Below are positions 1 through 7,252 of a stretch of 43,167 nucleotides of DNA, one piece after another (the stretch's first letter is position 1; every line of letters starts with the position of its first letter). The translations under genes and the position numbers were made by a program. This DNA comes from Paenibacillus solanacearum. Lineage in GTDB: Bacteria; Bacillota; Bacilli; Paenibacillales; NBRC-103111. The stretch is from NCBI RefSeq assembly GCF_910593845.1, contig NZ_CAJVAS010000051.1:1-43167 (forward strand), written 5' to 3'. Under the pieces are notes generated by a model that worked only from the letters and a program-made list of their open reading frames with translations, was not told the DNA's origin and ran no database searches.

Positions 1-43
1 CCGCCAGCGTTCGTCCTGAGCCAGGATCAAACTCTCCATTAAG
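1..43 (-). rRNA. 16S ribosomal RNA, 5' end only
   Basis: Read on the minus strand, the first bases carry the universal 16S start AGAGTTTGATCCTGGCTCAG followed by GACGAACGCTGGCGG. The gene runs out of the window to the left. The mature 5' end is placed about eight bases before AGAGTTTGATCC by analogy with B. subtilis, so the boundary is good to a few bases. It lies behind a leader with tandem promoters and an antitermination box, and is the head of an rrn operon downstream of lysS. Confidence 0.97.
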
Positions 44-152
44 GTTGCTTGCATAACCCGAAGATTATGTTCGCTATAATGTAAGCTGATTGAGCTCAAA
101 ATTTACTGCTAGCGAGAATTTGCATTCTCTATTTCACTCACTCGTTGTTCAG

Positions 153-165
153 TTTTCAAAGAGCA
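153..165 (-). promoter_or_regulatory. rrn leader boxA antitermination element
   Basis: The minus strand reads TGCTCTTTGAAAA, the Firmicute rrn boxA form bound by NusB/S10 to keep polymerase going through the untranslated rRNA operon. It lies between the proximal promoter and the start of 16S. A short hairpin (GAGAAT, loop, ATTCTC) follows at about 116-131. Confidence 0.75.
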
Positions 166-231
166 ATTCGTTTCATTTCCCGACATCATTTGCTGTCGGT
201 TGTTGTCGACCGTTTCAGCGGCGACTTAATT

Positions 232-261
232 AATATATCACATTCGCCCAGTTCAATGCAA
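232..261 (-). promoter_or_regulatory. rrn promoter P2 (proximal)
   Basis: TTGCAT at 256-261, an 18-base spacer, and TATATT at 232-237, about 190 bases before 16S. Seven bases past the -10 is a G (position 225). A start with G would allow GTP-sensing control as in B. subtilis rrn promoters, which is inference. Confidence 0.75.
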
Positions 262-318
262 GTGTTTTTTTTGAACTTCATTTTCACTTGCTGTTCTGCC
301 GCAAAAGCGACAAGGAGT

Positions 319-348
319 AATATAGCACAAACGAAGCAGCGAATGCAA
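319..348 (-). promoter_or_regulatory. rrn promoter P1 (distal)
   Basis: TTGCAT at 343-348, an 18-base spacer and TATATT at 319-324. Both hexamers and the spacer length are the same as in P2, 87 bases downstream. Paired promoters at this distance are usual for Firmicute rrn operons. The site lies between the lysS terminator and P2. Confidence 0.72.
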
Positions 349-400
349 CTTTAATTTTGGACATATGATCAAACCGTTTTCCATCAAAAGATCGGGCATA

Positions 401-433
401 TAAAAAAGCAAGCTACCCGTAGGCAGCTTGCTT
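401..433 (-). terminator. lysS terminator
   Basis: Minus strand: AAGCAAGCT, a ten-base loop, AGCTTGCTT, then a run of T. A perfect nine-pair stem begins about ten bases after the lysS stop codon. It separates lysS from the rrn promoters. Confidence 0.9.
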
Positions 434-444
434 TCGTTGTACAC

Positions 445-1941
445 CTATTCGCCCTGGCGCTCCCGCATAAGCGGAAACAGCAGCACATCCCGAATCGAAG
501 GGGCGTCTGTAAGCAGCATGACCAGCCGATCGATCCCGATGCCGAGCCCGCCCGTTGGCGGCATGCCGTATTCAAGCGCGCGGACGAAATCCTCGTCCAT
601 CTCATGCGCTTCGTCATTTCCTTGTTCACGCTCGACAAGCTGCGCTTCAAACCGCTCGCGCTGATCGATGGGATCGTTCAGCTCAGTGAACGCATTAGCA
701 TGCTCGCGCGCCACGATAAACAGCTCGAAACGATCCGTGAACCGCTCGTCCGCCGCGCTTTTCTTGGCAAGCGGAGAGATGGCTACCGGATGGCCCGTAA
801 TAAACGTAGGCTGAATTAACGTTTGTTCAACAAACGTCTCGAAGAACGCGTTCACAATATGACCGAATGTCATCATCGGCTCGACCGGAACTTTATGCTC
901 CTTGGCCAGACGATGCGCTTCTTCGTCGCTCATCTGAACGCTGAAGTCCACGCCTACCACTTCCTTGATCGCATCAACCATGGAGACACGGCGCCACGCC
1001 GGGGCAAGATCAATCTGCTGCCCCTGGTACGTAATCGTGGTGGTTCCGAGCACTTCTTGGGCAATATGCGCCACCATTTCTTCGGTGAGCTTCATAATAT
1101 CTTTGTAATCCGCGTACGCTTCATACAGTTCGATCATCGTGAATTCGGGATTATGGCGCGTGGAAATCCCCTCGTTCCGATAAACGCGGCCGATTTCGTA
1201 CACCTTCTCCATCCCTCCCACAATCAAACGCTTCAAATGAAGCTCGATCGCGATCCGCATATACAGCTGCATATCCAGCGCGTTATGATGCGTAATGAAC
1301 GGTCGTGCGGCCGCGCCTCCGGCAATGGCATGCAGGGTTGGCGTCTCCACTTCCAAGTAACCGCGCGCATCGAGATAACGCCGCATCGATTGAATGATTT
1401 TGGAACGGGCGATAAAAGTTTGCTGCACGTCCTGATTCATGATCAAATCGACATAACGCTGACGGTAGCGCAGCTCTACGTCTTTTAGCCCATGATATTT
1501 TTCCGGCAGCGGGAGCAGCGATTTGGACAGCACTTCAACAGACTTCGCCTTCACGGAAAGCTCGCCTGTCTTCGTCTTGAACACTGTGCCGCGAATGCCG
1601 ATCAAATCGCCGATATCCAGCAGATCATATGCTTTATAGGGAGTTTCCCCTACAGCGTCCGCGCGAACATAAATTTGGATTTTCCCCGTAATGTCCTGCA
1701 GATGAGCGAAACCTGCTTTTCCCATTTCCCGTTTCTGCATGATGCGTCCGGCAATGCTGACTTCGGCTTCCAGCGCCTCCAGCTCTTCCTTGGACTTGTC
1801 CTCGTACGCCTTCGCAATTTCTGCCGCGCGATGCGTTCTTTCGAACTTTTGCCCGAAAGGATCGATGCCGAGGCTGCGCAGCTCGTCCAATTTTGCTCTG
1901 CGGATTTGCAGCAGTTCATTTAATTCCAGTTCGACTGACAT
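445..1941 (-). CDS. lysS: Lysyl-tRNA synthetase (class II)
   Basis: Charges tRNA-Lys with lysine in the cytoplasm. The 498-residue protein has the N-terminal OB-fold anticodon-binding domain (about residues 60-150) and the class II catalytic domain with motif 2 (VYEIGRVYRNEGIS...HNPEF) and motif 3 near the C-terminus (GLGIGIDRLVMLLTDAPSIR). The reading frame opens 14 codons earlier, but the ATG at 1941 is preceded by AAGGAG at eight bases and gives the usual N-terminus (MSVELELNEL). It lies between greA and the rrn operon with its own terminator. I see no convincing promoter in the 118 bases before it, so it may depend on readthrough of the greA terminator or on a weak site. Confidence 0.97.
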   Translation of the reverse strand: MSVELELNELLQIRRAKLDELRSLGIDPFGQKFERTHRAAEIAKAYEDKSKEELEALEAEVSIAGRIMQKREMGKAGFAHLQDITGKIQIYVRADAVGETPYKAYDLLDIGDLIGIRGTVFKTKTGELSVKAKSVEVLSKSLLPLPEKYHGLKDVELRYRQRYVDLIMNQDVQQTFIARSKIIQSMRRYLDARGYLEVETPTLHAIAGGAAARPFITHHNALDMQLYMRIAIELHLKRLIVGGMEKVYEIGRVYRNEGISTRHNPEFTMIELYEAYADYKDIMKLTEEMVAHIAQEVLGTTTITYQGQQIDLAPAWRRVSMVDAIKEVVGVDFSVQMSDEEAHRLAKEHKVPVEPMMTFGHIVNAFFETFVEQTLIQPTFITGHPVAISPLAKKSAADERFTDRFELFIVAREHANAFTELNDPIDQRERFEAQLVEREQGNDEAHEMDEDFVRALEYGMPPTGGLGIGIDRLVMLLTDAPSIRDVLLFPLMRERQGE

Positions 1942-2059
1942 GATTCCAACTCCTTGAATTGTTCGGAATAATCCGTTGCGCACCCTAAGAAAAGCCCCTA
2001 TCGGAGCTGCTCTGCGTTACAACTATATATCGCGCCGGCAAAGCGGCTGCCTGCTTAGC

Positions 2060-2084
2060 AAAAAAGCTTCCCAAGGAAGCTTTT
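2060..2084 (-). terminator. greA terminator
   Basis: Minus strand AAAAGCTTCC, TTGG, GAAGC and six T. It starts eight bases after the greA stop codon. Confidence 0.85.
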
Positions 2085-2091
2085 ACGCGCA

Positions 2092-2568
2092 CTACTTCTT
2101 GATATCGATGATCTCATATTGAATGACGCCCGCCGGTACGTTCACGTCAACGGTCGCGCCTTTACGTTTTCCCAAAATGGCTTTGCCGACCGGACTTTCG
2201 TTGGAAATTTTATTTTGGAACGGGTCGGATTCCGCCGTACCTACGATGGAATACTCCACGATGTCACCGAATTCCAGGTCCTTCAATGTCACGATCGAAC
2301 CGACGCTCACCGTATCGGTATCCACTTCGTCATTGCTGATGATGCGGGCATTCCGAAGCATCTTCTCCAGCGTGATGATCCGGCCTTCGTTAAACGCTTG
2401 CTCGTTCTTAGCGTCCTCATATTCCGAGTTTTCGCTAATATCGCCGTAGCCGATAGCGACTTTGATCCGCTCCGCCACTTCGCGGCGTTTAACCGATTTC
2501 AAATGTTCAAGCTCTTCTTCGAGCTTCTTTAAGCCTTCCTGGGTGAGAATAACTTCTTTTTCGCTCAT
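2092..2568 (-). CDS. greA: Transcription elongation factor GreA
   Basis: Rescues backtracked RNA polymerase by stimulating transcript cleavage through the secondary channel. At 158 residues it is full length. It has an N-terminal antiparallel coiled coil with the acidic tip motif GDISENSEYEDAKNEQ (the D and E residues that position magnesium) and a C-terminal FKBP-like domain containing ESPVGKAILGK. GGGAG lies ten bases before the ATG. It has its own near-ideal promoter upstream and a terminator downstream, so it is probably monocistronic. In B. subtilis greA lies elsewhere, so its place between dusB and lysS is a lineage difference. Confidence 0.97.
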   Translation of the reverse strand: MSEKEVILTQEGLKKLEEELEHLKSVKRREVAERIKVAIGYGDISENSEYEDAKNEQAFNEGRIITLEKMLRNARIISNDEVDTDTVSVGSIVTLKDLEFGDIVEYSIVGTAESDPFQNKISNESPVGKAILGKRKGATVDVNVPAGVIQYEIIDIKK

Positions 2569-2700
2569 TGCGACCGATCTCCCATCATGTGAAGGATTTT
2601 CATAGTTCGAGCTGAATCGATTATGAATTCACTTGATTACCAATATATGAACGTACCAAGGCGAAATGACCATGCCCGGGACCTCAATTTATATTGACTG

Positions 2701-2729
2701 ATTATATTTCAACCCAATAAAAATGTCAA
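2701..2729 (-). promoter_or_regulatory. Perfect-consensus sigma-A promoter of greA
   Basis: TTGACA at 2724-2729, a 17-base spacer and TATAAT at 2701-2706. All twelve hexamer bases match consensus. The predicted start near 2694 leaves a 5' untranslated region of about 125 bases before greA. Confidence 0.88.
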
Positions 2730-2737
2730 TGTAAGCC

Positions 2738-2758
2738 AAAGACGGCGCACCGGCCGTC
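2738..2758 (-). terminator. Possible weak terminator after dusB
   Basis: Minus strand GACGGC, CGGTGC, GCCGTC, TTT, five bases after the dusB stop. The stem is six GC-rich pairs but the T run is only three, so termination may be partial. It abuts the greA promoter. Confidence 0.45.
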
Positions 2759-2762
2759 AAGC

Positions 2763-3773
2763 TTAATGCACTGCAGCGGACGGCTCCGTGCCCGATTCCC
2801 GACCGACTGTCGTTGCGATAAAATCGTTCAGCAGCTGCACGAGCGCCTCCCGCTTCGTCTGCTCCATAATCGCATCTTTGATGCGAGCCGCTCCGTGGAG
2901 ACCTTTCAAATACCACGCCAAATGCTTGCGCATTTCTTTCACGGCGACCGCTTCGCCCTTCAGCGCGGTCAACCGGTCCAGGTGCAGGATGGCGATACGG
3001 ATTTTCTCCTGCGGCGTCGGATCGTCCGGAAGCTCCCCTTTGGTAAGATATTGAATCGTCCGGTACAGCATCCACGGATTGCCCAACGCGGCGCGGCCGA
3101 TCATCACCCCGTCTACGCCGGCATGATCAAGCATGCGCTGGGCGTCCTCCGGGGTAAATACGTCGCCGTTGCCGATAACCGGTATCGATACAGACTGTTT
3201 GACTTCCTTAATGATGTCCCAATTGGCATGGCCCGTATACATTTGGACGCGAGTGCGGCCATGGACGGATACGGCAGCTCCGCCGCCATTTTCGACCGCT
3301 TTGGCGTTTTGTACGGCATAAATATGATCGTCATCCCAGCCGATGCGCATTTTGACTGTCAGCGGTTTGCTGACCGCCTTGCTCACCGTGGATACCATTT
3401 GTTCGATTTTCCCCGGGTCGAGCAGCCAGCGGGCGCCGGCGTCGCACTTCGTGATCTTCGGCACGGGACAGCCCATATTGATATCGATGATATCCGCGTT
3501 CGTATGCTGGTCGACATATTTGGCGGCTTCCAGCAGCGACTCGGTATCGCCTCCGAAAATTTGCAGGCTGAGCGGCTTCTCCCGCTCGTCCACGAACAAC
3601 ATCTCCATCGTGCGATGGTTACCATGCAGTATCGCTTTGTCGCTAACCATCTCGGCACATACAAGGCCGCAGCCAAACTCCTTGGCGATTAAGCGGAACG
3701 CCGGGTTGCAGACACCCGCCATCGGGGCCAATACGACTTTATTGGGGGCCGTTACATTTCCGATTTGCAGCAT
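2763..3773 (-). CDS. dusB: tRNA-dihydrouridine synthase B
   Basis: FMN enzyme that reduces specific uridines in the tRNA D-loop using NADPH. The 336-residue protein has the TIM-barrel FMN-binding start (VVLAPMAGVCNPAFR) and the DusB active-site segment NMGCPVPKITKCDAGARWLL with the catalytic cysteine. It also has the GNGDVFTPEDAQ and GVMIGRAALGNPW phosphate-binding loops. AAAGGAGG precedes the ATG by eight bases. It is the last gene of the folate operon, 30 bases after the small regulator gene, as in B. subtilis (yacF). Confidence 0.96.
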   Translation of the reverse strand: MLQIGNVTAPNKVVLAPMAGVCNPAFRLIAKEFGCGLVCAEMVSDKAILHGNHRTMEMLFVDEREKPLSLQIFGGDTESLLEAAKYVDQHTNADIIDINMGCPVPKITKCDAGARWLLDPGKIEQMVSTVSKAVSKPLTVKMRIGWDDDHIYAVQNAKAVENGGGAAVSVHGRTRVQMYTGHANWDIIKEVKQSVSIPVIGNGDVFTPEDAQRMLDHAGVDGVMIGRAALGNPWMLYRTIQYLTKGELPDDPTPQEKIRIAILHLDRLTALKGEAVAVKEMRKHLAWYLKGLHGAARIKDAIMEQTKREALVQLLNDFIATTVGRESGTEPSAAVH

Positions 3774-3803
3774 TATTCATTCCTCCTTTCATTGCAAGCC
3801 TGT

Positions 3804-4016
3804 TTATCTGGATGCGGAGATTAGTTCTTCCGGCGCGATGCCCAGCACTTCCGAAATTTTGCGGATAATTCTCGGATCCGGCTTTCGCGTCCCCCGTTCG
3901 ATGGAACCAAGCACCGAAATCGAGATGTCGAGCTTCTCCGCCAATTCGTTCTGCGTGTATCCCTTCAGCTTGCGAAATGCCCGGATACGCTGAGCGACAG
4001 CACTCAATTTGTCCAC
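3804..4016 (-). CDS. yazB: Small XRE-family helix-turn-helix protein (YazB-like)
   Basis: A 70-residue protein that is almost entirely one Cro/C1-type helix-turn-helix (KLKGYTQNELAEKLDISISVLGSIERG). The start is GTG at 4016, preceded by AGGAAGG, and overlaps the end of folK by 13 bases, which suggests translational coupling. B. subtilis has the same small gene, yazB, between folK and dusB. Its DNA target is unknown. Control of the fol operon is a reasonable guess from position only. Confidence 0.9.
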   Translation of the reverse strand: MDKLSAVAQRIRAFRKLKGYTQNELAEKLDISISVLGSIERGTRKPDPRIIRKISEVLGIAPEELISASR

Positions 4017-4531
4017 AATTTAACGCCTTCCTTTCCTTCCGCCCGTTCAAGATGCCGGTTCAACTCCATTGCCCTCTCCGGCTCATGCGGCTTCATGACT
4101 TCAATTAAAGGCACAAGCACGAAGGCACGTTCCAGCATGCGAGGATGAGGTAAAATAAGGTCCGGGCGGTCTTGCACCATATCACCGTACAATAACAGAT
4201 CGAGGTCGATCGTCCGCGGGCCCCAGCGGATCTCACGCTTGCGTCCCAGCATTTGCTCCGCTTGAAGCATTTGCTCGAAAAGGCGCTCTGCCGTCAACGT
4301 CGTTTCAACCCGAATAACCATATTCAAAAATGGATCCTGCTCCACATAGCCTACCGGTTCCGTCTCGTACCTACCTGACGTTCCCGTCACCTGTACTTCC
4401 GGGTGCTCCTGCAGCAGCCTAACCGCCTCCTGCAAATAACGCTCCCGGTCGCCGATATTCGAGCCCAGACCAATGTACGCCCGTTCCGTTCGCCGGTCCG
4501 GCTGCGATTCCCCAACGTCCATGTCCATCAT
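4004..4531 (-). CDS. folK: 6-hydroxymethyl-dihydropterin pyrophosphokinase
   Basis: Transfers pyrophosphate from ATP to 6-hydroxymethyl-7,8-dihydropterin, the step before dihydropteroate synthase. The 175-residue protein has the family start AYIGLGSNIGDR and the signature RWGPRTIDLDLLLYGD with its metal-binding aspartates, then LPHPRMLERAFVLVPL. About 16 residues before the core are extra and charged (MMDMDVGESQPDRRTER). The start ATG overlaps the folB stop as ATGA, so an internal start is possible but not needed. It is followed by the overlapping yazB. Confidence 0.96.
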   Translation of the reverse strand: MMDMDVGESQPDRRTERAYIGLGSNIGDRERYLQEAVRLLQEHPEVQVTGTSGRYETEPVGYVEQDPFLNMVIRVETTLTAERLFEQMLQAEQMLGRKREIRWGPRTIDLDLLLYGDMVQDRPDLILPHPRMLERAFVLVPLIEVMKPHEPERAMELNRHLERAEGKEGVKLWTN

Positions 4532-4890
4532 GCCCGCTTTCTATGAATTTCAACCGTGACCCCGTCGAAGTGGATTGCCACCGGGGGGTGCGACTTCAGC
4601 ACGCGCACGGTAATTTCATTTATACTAGTATAAGTTCGGAGCACCTCAGATGCAACCTGCTCCGCCAGCGCCTCTATCAGCTTGAACGTCCGCTGTTCGA
4701 CAATTCGTTTGATGAGCTCATGCACTTCCGCATAATTGACGGTAAGCCCGAGATCATCCGACTTCCCCGCCCGATCGAGCGGCATATGCAGCTCGACATC
4801 GACGTAAAAACGCTGTCCGAGTACATTTTCCTCAGGAAATACGCCGTGATTGCCGTAAAAAGCCATGCCTTTCATTATGATTTTATCCAA
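4528..4890 (-). CDS. folB: Dihydroneopterin aldolase, TTG start
   Basis: Converts dihydroneopterin to 6-hydroxymethyl-dihydropterin and glycolaldehyde. It is a small tunnel-fold enzyme with the pattern GMAFYGNHGVFPEENVLGQRF, a VNYAEVHELI segment, and LIEALAEQVA carrying the glutamate of the pterin site. The frame opens with a GTG at 4911, but that GTG directly precedes AAGGAGG, which must be the ribosome binding site. The start is therefore the TTG at 4890, giving 120 residues beginning MDKIIMKGMAFYG, the family's usual N-terminus and length. The gap to folP is 39 bases. Confidence 0.92.
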   Translation of the reverse strand: MDKIIMKGMAFYGNHGVFPEENVLGQRFYVDVELHMPLDRAGKSDDLGLTVNYAEVHELIKRIVEQRTFKLIEALAEQVASEVLRTYTSINEITVRVLKSHPPVAIHFDGVTVEIHRKRA

Positions 4891-4929
4891 GACTACCGAG
4901 ACCTCCTTCACCGCGTATTCAAATAGGCG

Positions 4930-5760
4930 CTACCGGGCATTCTTCATCGCATCGGTCATGCGCGCCACCCGCTTCATTTCCTTTACATCGTGTACTCTAA
5001 CGATCTGGCAGCCTTGCGCGATACCGAGCGCGACGGTCGCCGCCGTCCCTTCTACGATATCGCCCGCAGGGAGCCCCAGCGTCCGCTGGATCATGCTTTT
5101 TCTTGATGTGCCGAGCAGAACCGGGTAACCGAGCTCCACGATCCGGTCCAAATAATTCATCAGCTGCAAATTCTGTTCATACGATTTGGCAAAGCCGATG
5201 CCCGGATCGAGAATAATGTGCTCGTCCCGTATGCCCGCAGCGTGTGCACGCCGTACGGTTTCCCGCAAATCGTCCACGACGTCCTGGATAAAGCTAGCAT
5301 ACACCGCTTCGGTCCGATTATGCATAAGGACAATCGGGCTGCCATATGCAGCGGCCACTTCCGCCATGATCGGGTCCCGCTGCAATCCCCATATATCGTT
5401 GAGCCAATCCGCACCAGCCTCAAGTGCCTGCCTGGCCGTCTCGGCCTTATAAGTGTCCACGGAGATCGGGATCGTCAGCCCCGCAGCCCGGATCGCCCGA
5501 ATCGCCGGGATAACCCGTCGCAATTCTTCCTCCAGCGGCACGGGGGCAAATCCCGGACGCGTCGATTCCCCTCCGATGTCGAGCACATCGGCGCCATCCT
5601 CAATCAATTGCTTCGCCCGACCGACCGCAAGCTGTGGATCGATGTACTGCCCTCCGTCCGAGAACGAATCCGGGGTAACGTTCAAGATGCCCATCACCAG
5701 CGTACGTCCGCTATAATCAAGCACCCCGTTCCGACTTTGGATCGTTGTCCGCTTGTTCAT
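4930..5760 (-). CDS. folP: Dihydropteroate synthase
   Basis: Joins p-aminobenzoate to hydroxymethyl-dihydropterin pyrophosphate, the sulfonamide target. Signature loops are GILNVTPDSFSDGG, DIGGESTRPGF, a LMHNR segment and LDPGIGFAK. The open frame extends 47 codons upstream inside pabC. The ATG at 5760 is chosen because AAGGAGGG lies eight bases before it, giving 276 residues. It overlaps the pabC stop as ATGA. All the enzymes of pABA and late pterin synthesis are adjacent here, so the operon is close to self-contained for folate synthesis. Confidence 0.96.
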   Translation of the reverse strand: MNKRTTIQSRNGVLDYSGRTLVMGILNVTPDSFSDGGQYIDPQLAVGRAKQLIEDGADVLDIGGESTRPGFAPVPLEEELRRVIPAIRAIRAAGLTIPISVDTYKAETARQALEAGADWLNDIWGLQRDPIMAEVAAAYGSPIVLMHNRTEAVYASFIQDVVDDLRETVRRAHAAGIRDEHIILDPGIGFAKSYEQNLQLMNYLDRIVELGYPVLLGTSRKSMIQRTLGLPAGDIVEGTAATVALGIAQGCQIVRVHDVKEMKRVARMTDAMKNAR

Positions 5761-6674
5761 TTCACTAGCCCTCCTTCGTCGAGATGCCCGTCGCTCGCAG
5801 GCTGTGCTAACTTTCGATAATGCGCCAGCAGCAAACCGGTGAGCGGTCCGATCGAGCCGATTCCAACCGAGCGGCTCATCCCAGCTTCGTCGTACAGACA
5901 TGTAACCGGGACAAGCTCCTGAATTGAGTTTGTCATGAACACTTCTTCCGCCGCAAGCAGCTCCTCCCAGGTGTACAGCCCTTCCATTACCGGCACTTCG
6001 AGCTGCAAGGCCAGCTCCATGACAAATTGGCGCGTGATGCCCGGCAGTAATCCCGTCTCAACGGCAGGCGTCATCAGCGAGCCTTCGCGCACAAAAAACA
6101 GATTGCTGACGATCCCTTCACATACATACCCGCGCGTGTCCAAAAATAAACCTTCCGCTCCGGCCGCAGCCGCCCAGGAGTAACGGTTCAATTCTTTTTT
6201 CGCCAAAATATTGTTCATGTAATGCAGCGATTTATGCCGCATGAGGCCTTCCGGCGTGTTGCGGCGAAGCTTCAACCGCTGCAGTGCTTTTCCTATCGGT
6301 TGTTGAACAACACCGTCGTGAGGCAGCGGCTTGACATACAATACCTCCGTCGGCCGCTCGTAGCTCGCGGTCGGCAGCCCCAGCACGTCCGTCCCCGCCG
6401 TTACGGTATACCGAAAGTAGCCGTCCGGCAGCCCGTTAGCCTTCAAAAGCATGGACACCTCTGCGGCCAGTTTGAGCGGGTCCGGTGTAAAATCGATGCC
6501 CAGCTCACGACAGCCTACCGCCAAGCGAGAGAGGTGTGTCTCCAGCAAAAAGGGCTTCCCGCCGTACGTGCGGAACGTTTCAAACAGTCCCATTCCATAA
6601 AGAAAGCCGTGGTCGTATACGGAGACCATGGCCTTTTTCTCGTCGATCATGCTTCCATTCAGCACAATGTTCAC
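5757..6674 (-). CDS. pabC: Aminodeoxychorismate lyase (class IV PLP enzyme)
   Basis: Removes pyruvate from 4-amino-4-deoxychorismate to give p-aminobenzoate. The 305-residue protein belongs to the branched-chain aminotransferase/D-amino-acid transaminase fold. Visible motifs are SVYDHGFLYGMGLFETFR at the start, the HKSLHYMNNILAKKE segment with the PLP lysine, and EEVFMTNSIQELVPV. The start is GTG at 6674, overlapping the pabA stop as GTGA with only a weak ribosome site, so translation is probably coupled to pabA. It is followed by folP with a four-base overlap. Confidence 0.93.
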   Translation of the reverse strand: MNIVLNGSMIDEKKAMVSVYDHGFLYGMGLFETFRTYGGKPFLLETHLSRLAVGCRELGIDFTPDPLKLAAEVSMLLKANGLPDGYFRYTVTAGTDVLGLPTASYERPTEVLYVKPLPHDGVVQQPIGKALQRLKLRRNTPEGLMRHKSLHYMNNILAKKELNRYSWAAAAGAEGLFLDTRGYVCEGIVSNLFFVREGSLMTPAVETGLLPGITRQFVMELALQLEVPVMEGLYTWEELLAAEEVFMTNSIQELVPVTCLYDEAGMSRSVGIGSIGPLTGLLLAHYRKLAQPASDGHLDEGGLVK

Positions 6675-7252
6675 GCTTTGCCCACAACCGTTTCGCGCAA
6701 AAAATTGCGCAGCATTTGATGACCGTGGTCTGTAATGATCGATTCCGGATGAAACTGTACGCCTTCGATCGGATAATGCTTATGGCGAAGCCCCATAATC
6801 TCGCCTTCCGCCGTTTCGGCGCTAATCTCCAGGCAATCGGGCAGCGTCTCCCGTTTCACGATCAAGGAGTGATAGCGCGTGGCCGTAAACGGCGATGGCA
6901 GGTCTTTGAATACCGTTTTGCCATCATGGAATATTTGCGACGTCTTGCCATGCATCAACCGCTCGGCACGAATCACGTCGCCGCCGAACACTTGTCCGAT
7001 CGATTGATGGCCCAGGCATACGCCGAGAATCGGGACTTTTCCTTTGAAGTGCTCGATCAGGGACAGGCTGATGCCAGCTTCGTTCGGTGTGCAAGGTCCC
7101 GGCGAAATGAGAATATGATCCGGCTTCAGCGCCTCAATTCCGGCGAGATCGATCTCGTCGTTGCGCCGTACTTCGATCTGTTCCCCAAGCTCCCCTAAAT
7201 ACTGTACGAGATTGTACGTAAACGAATCGTAATTGTCGATGACCAGAATCAT
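6671..7252 (-). CDS. pabA: Glutamine amidotransferase subunit of aminodeoxychorismate/anthranilate synthase
   Basis: Releases ammonia from glutamine and passes it to PabB. In B. subtilis the same protein also serves TrpE. The 193-residue class I amidotransferase has the nucleophile elbow GVCLGHQ (catalytic Cys), the oxyanion strand ISPGPCTPNEAG, and the His-Glu pair in VQFHPESI. The ATG overlaps the pabB stop by four bases. No separate trpG is visible in this window, so the dual role is possible but cannot be tested here. Confidence 0.95.
   Translation of the reverse strand: MILVIDNYDSFTYNLVQYLGELGEQIEVRRNDEIDLAGIEALKPDHILISPGPCTPNEAGISLSLIEHFKGKVPILGVCLGHQSIGQVFGGDVIRAERLMHGKTSQIFHDGKTVFKDLPSPFTATRYHSLIVKRETLPDCLEISAETAEGEIMGLRHKHYPIEGVQFHPESIITDHGHQMLRNFLRETVVGKA

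Noticed and set aside
823..1488. Long plus-strand frame opposite lysS
   Set aside because: Shadow of lysS with no domain. The same reasoning applies to the long plus-strand frames opposite ftsH and mfd.
1942..2058. Promoter for lysS
   Set aside because: TATATA and TTGTAA are present but no pair of hexamers has acceptable spacing.
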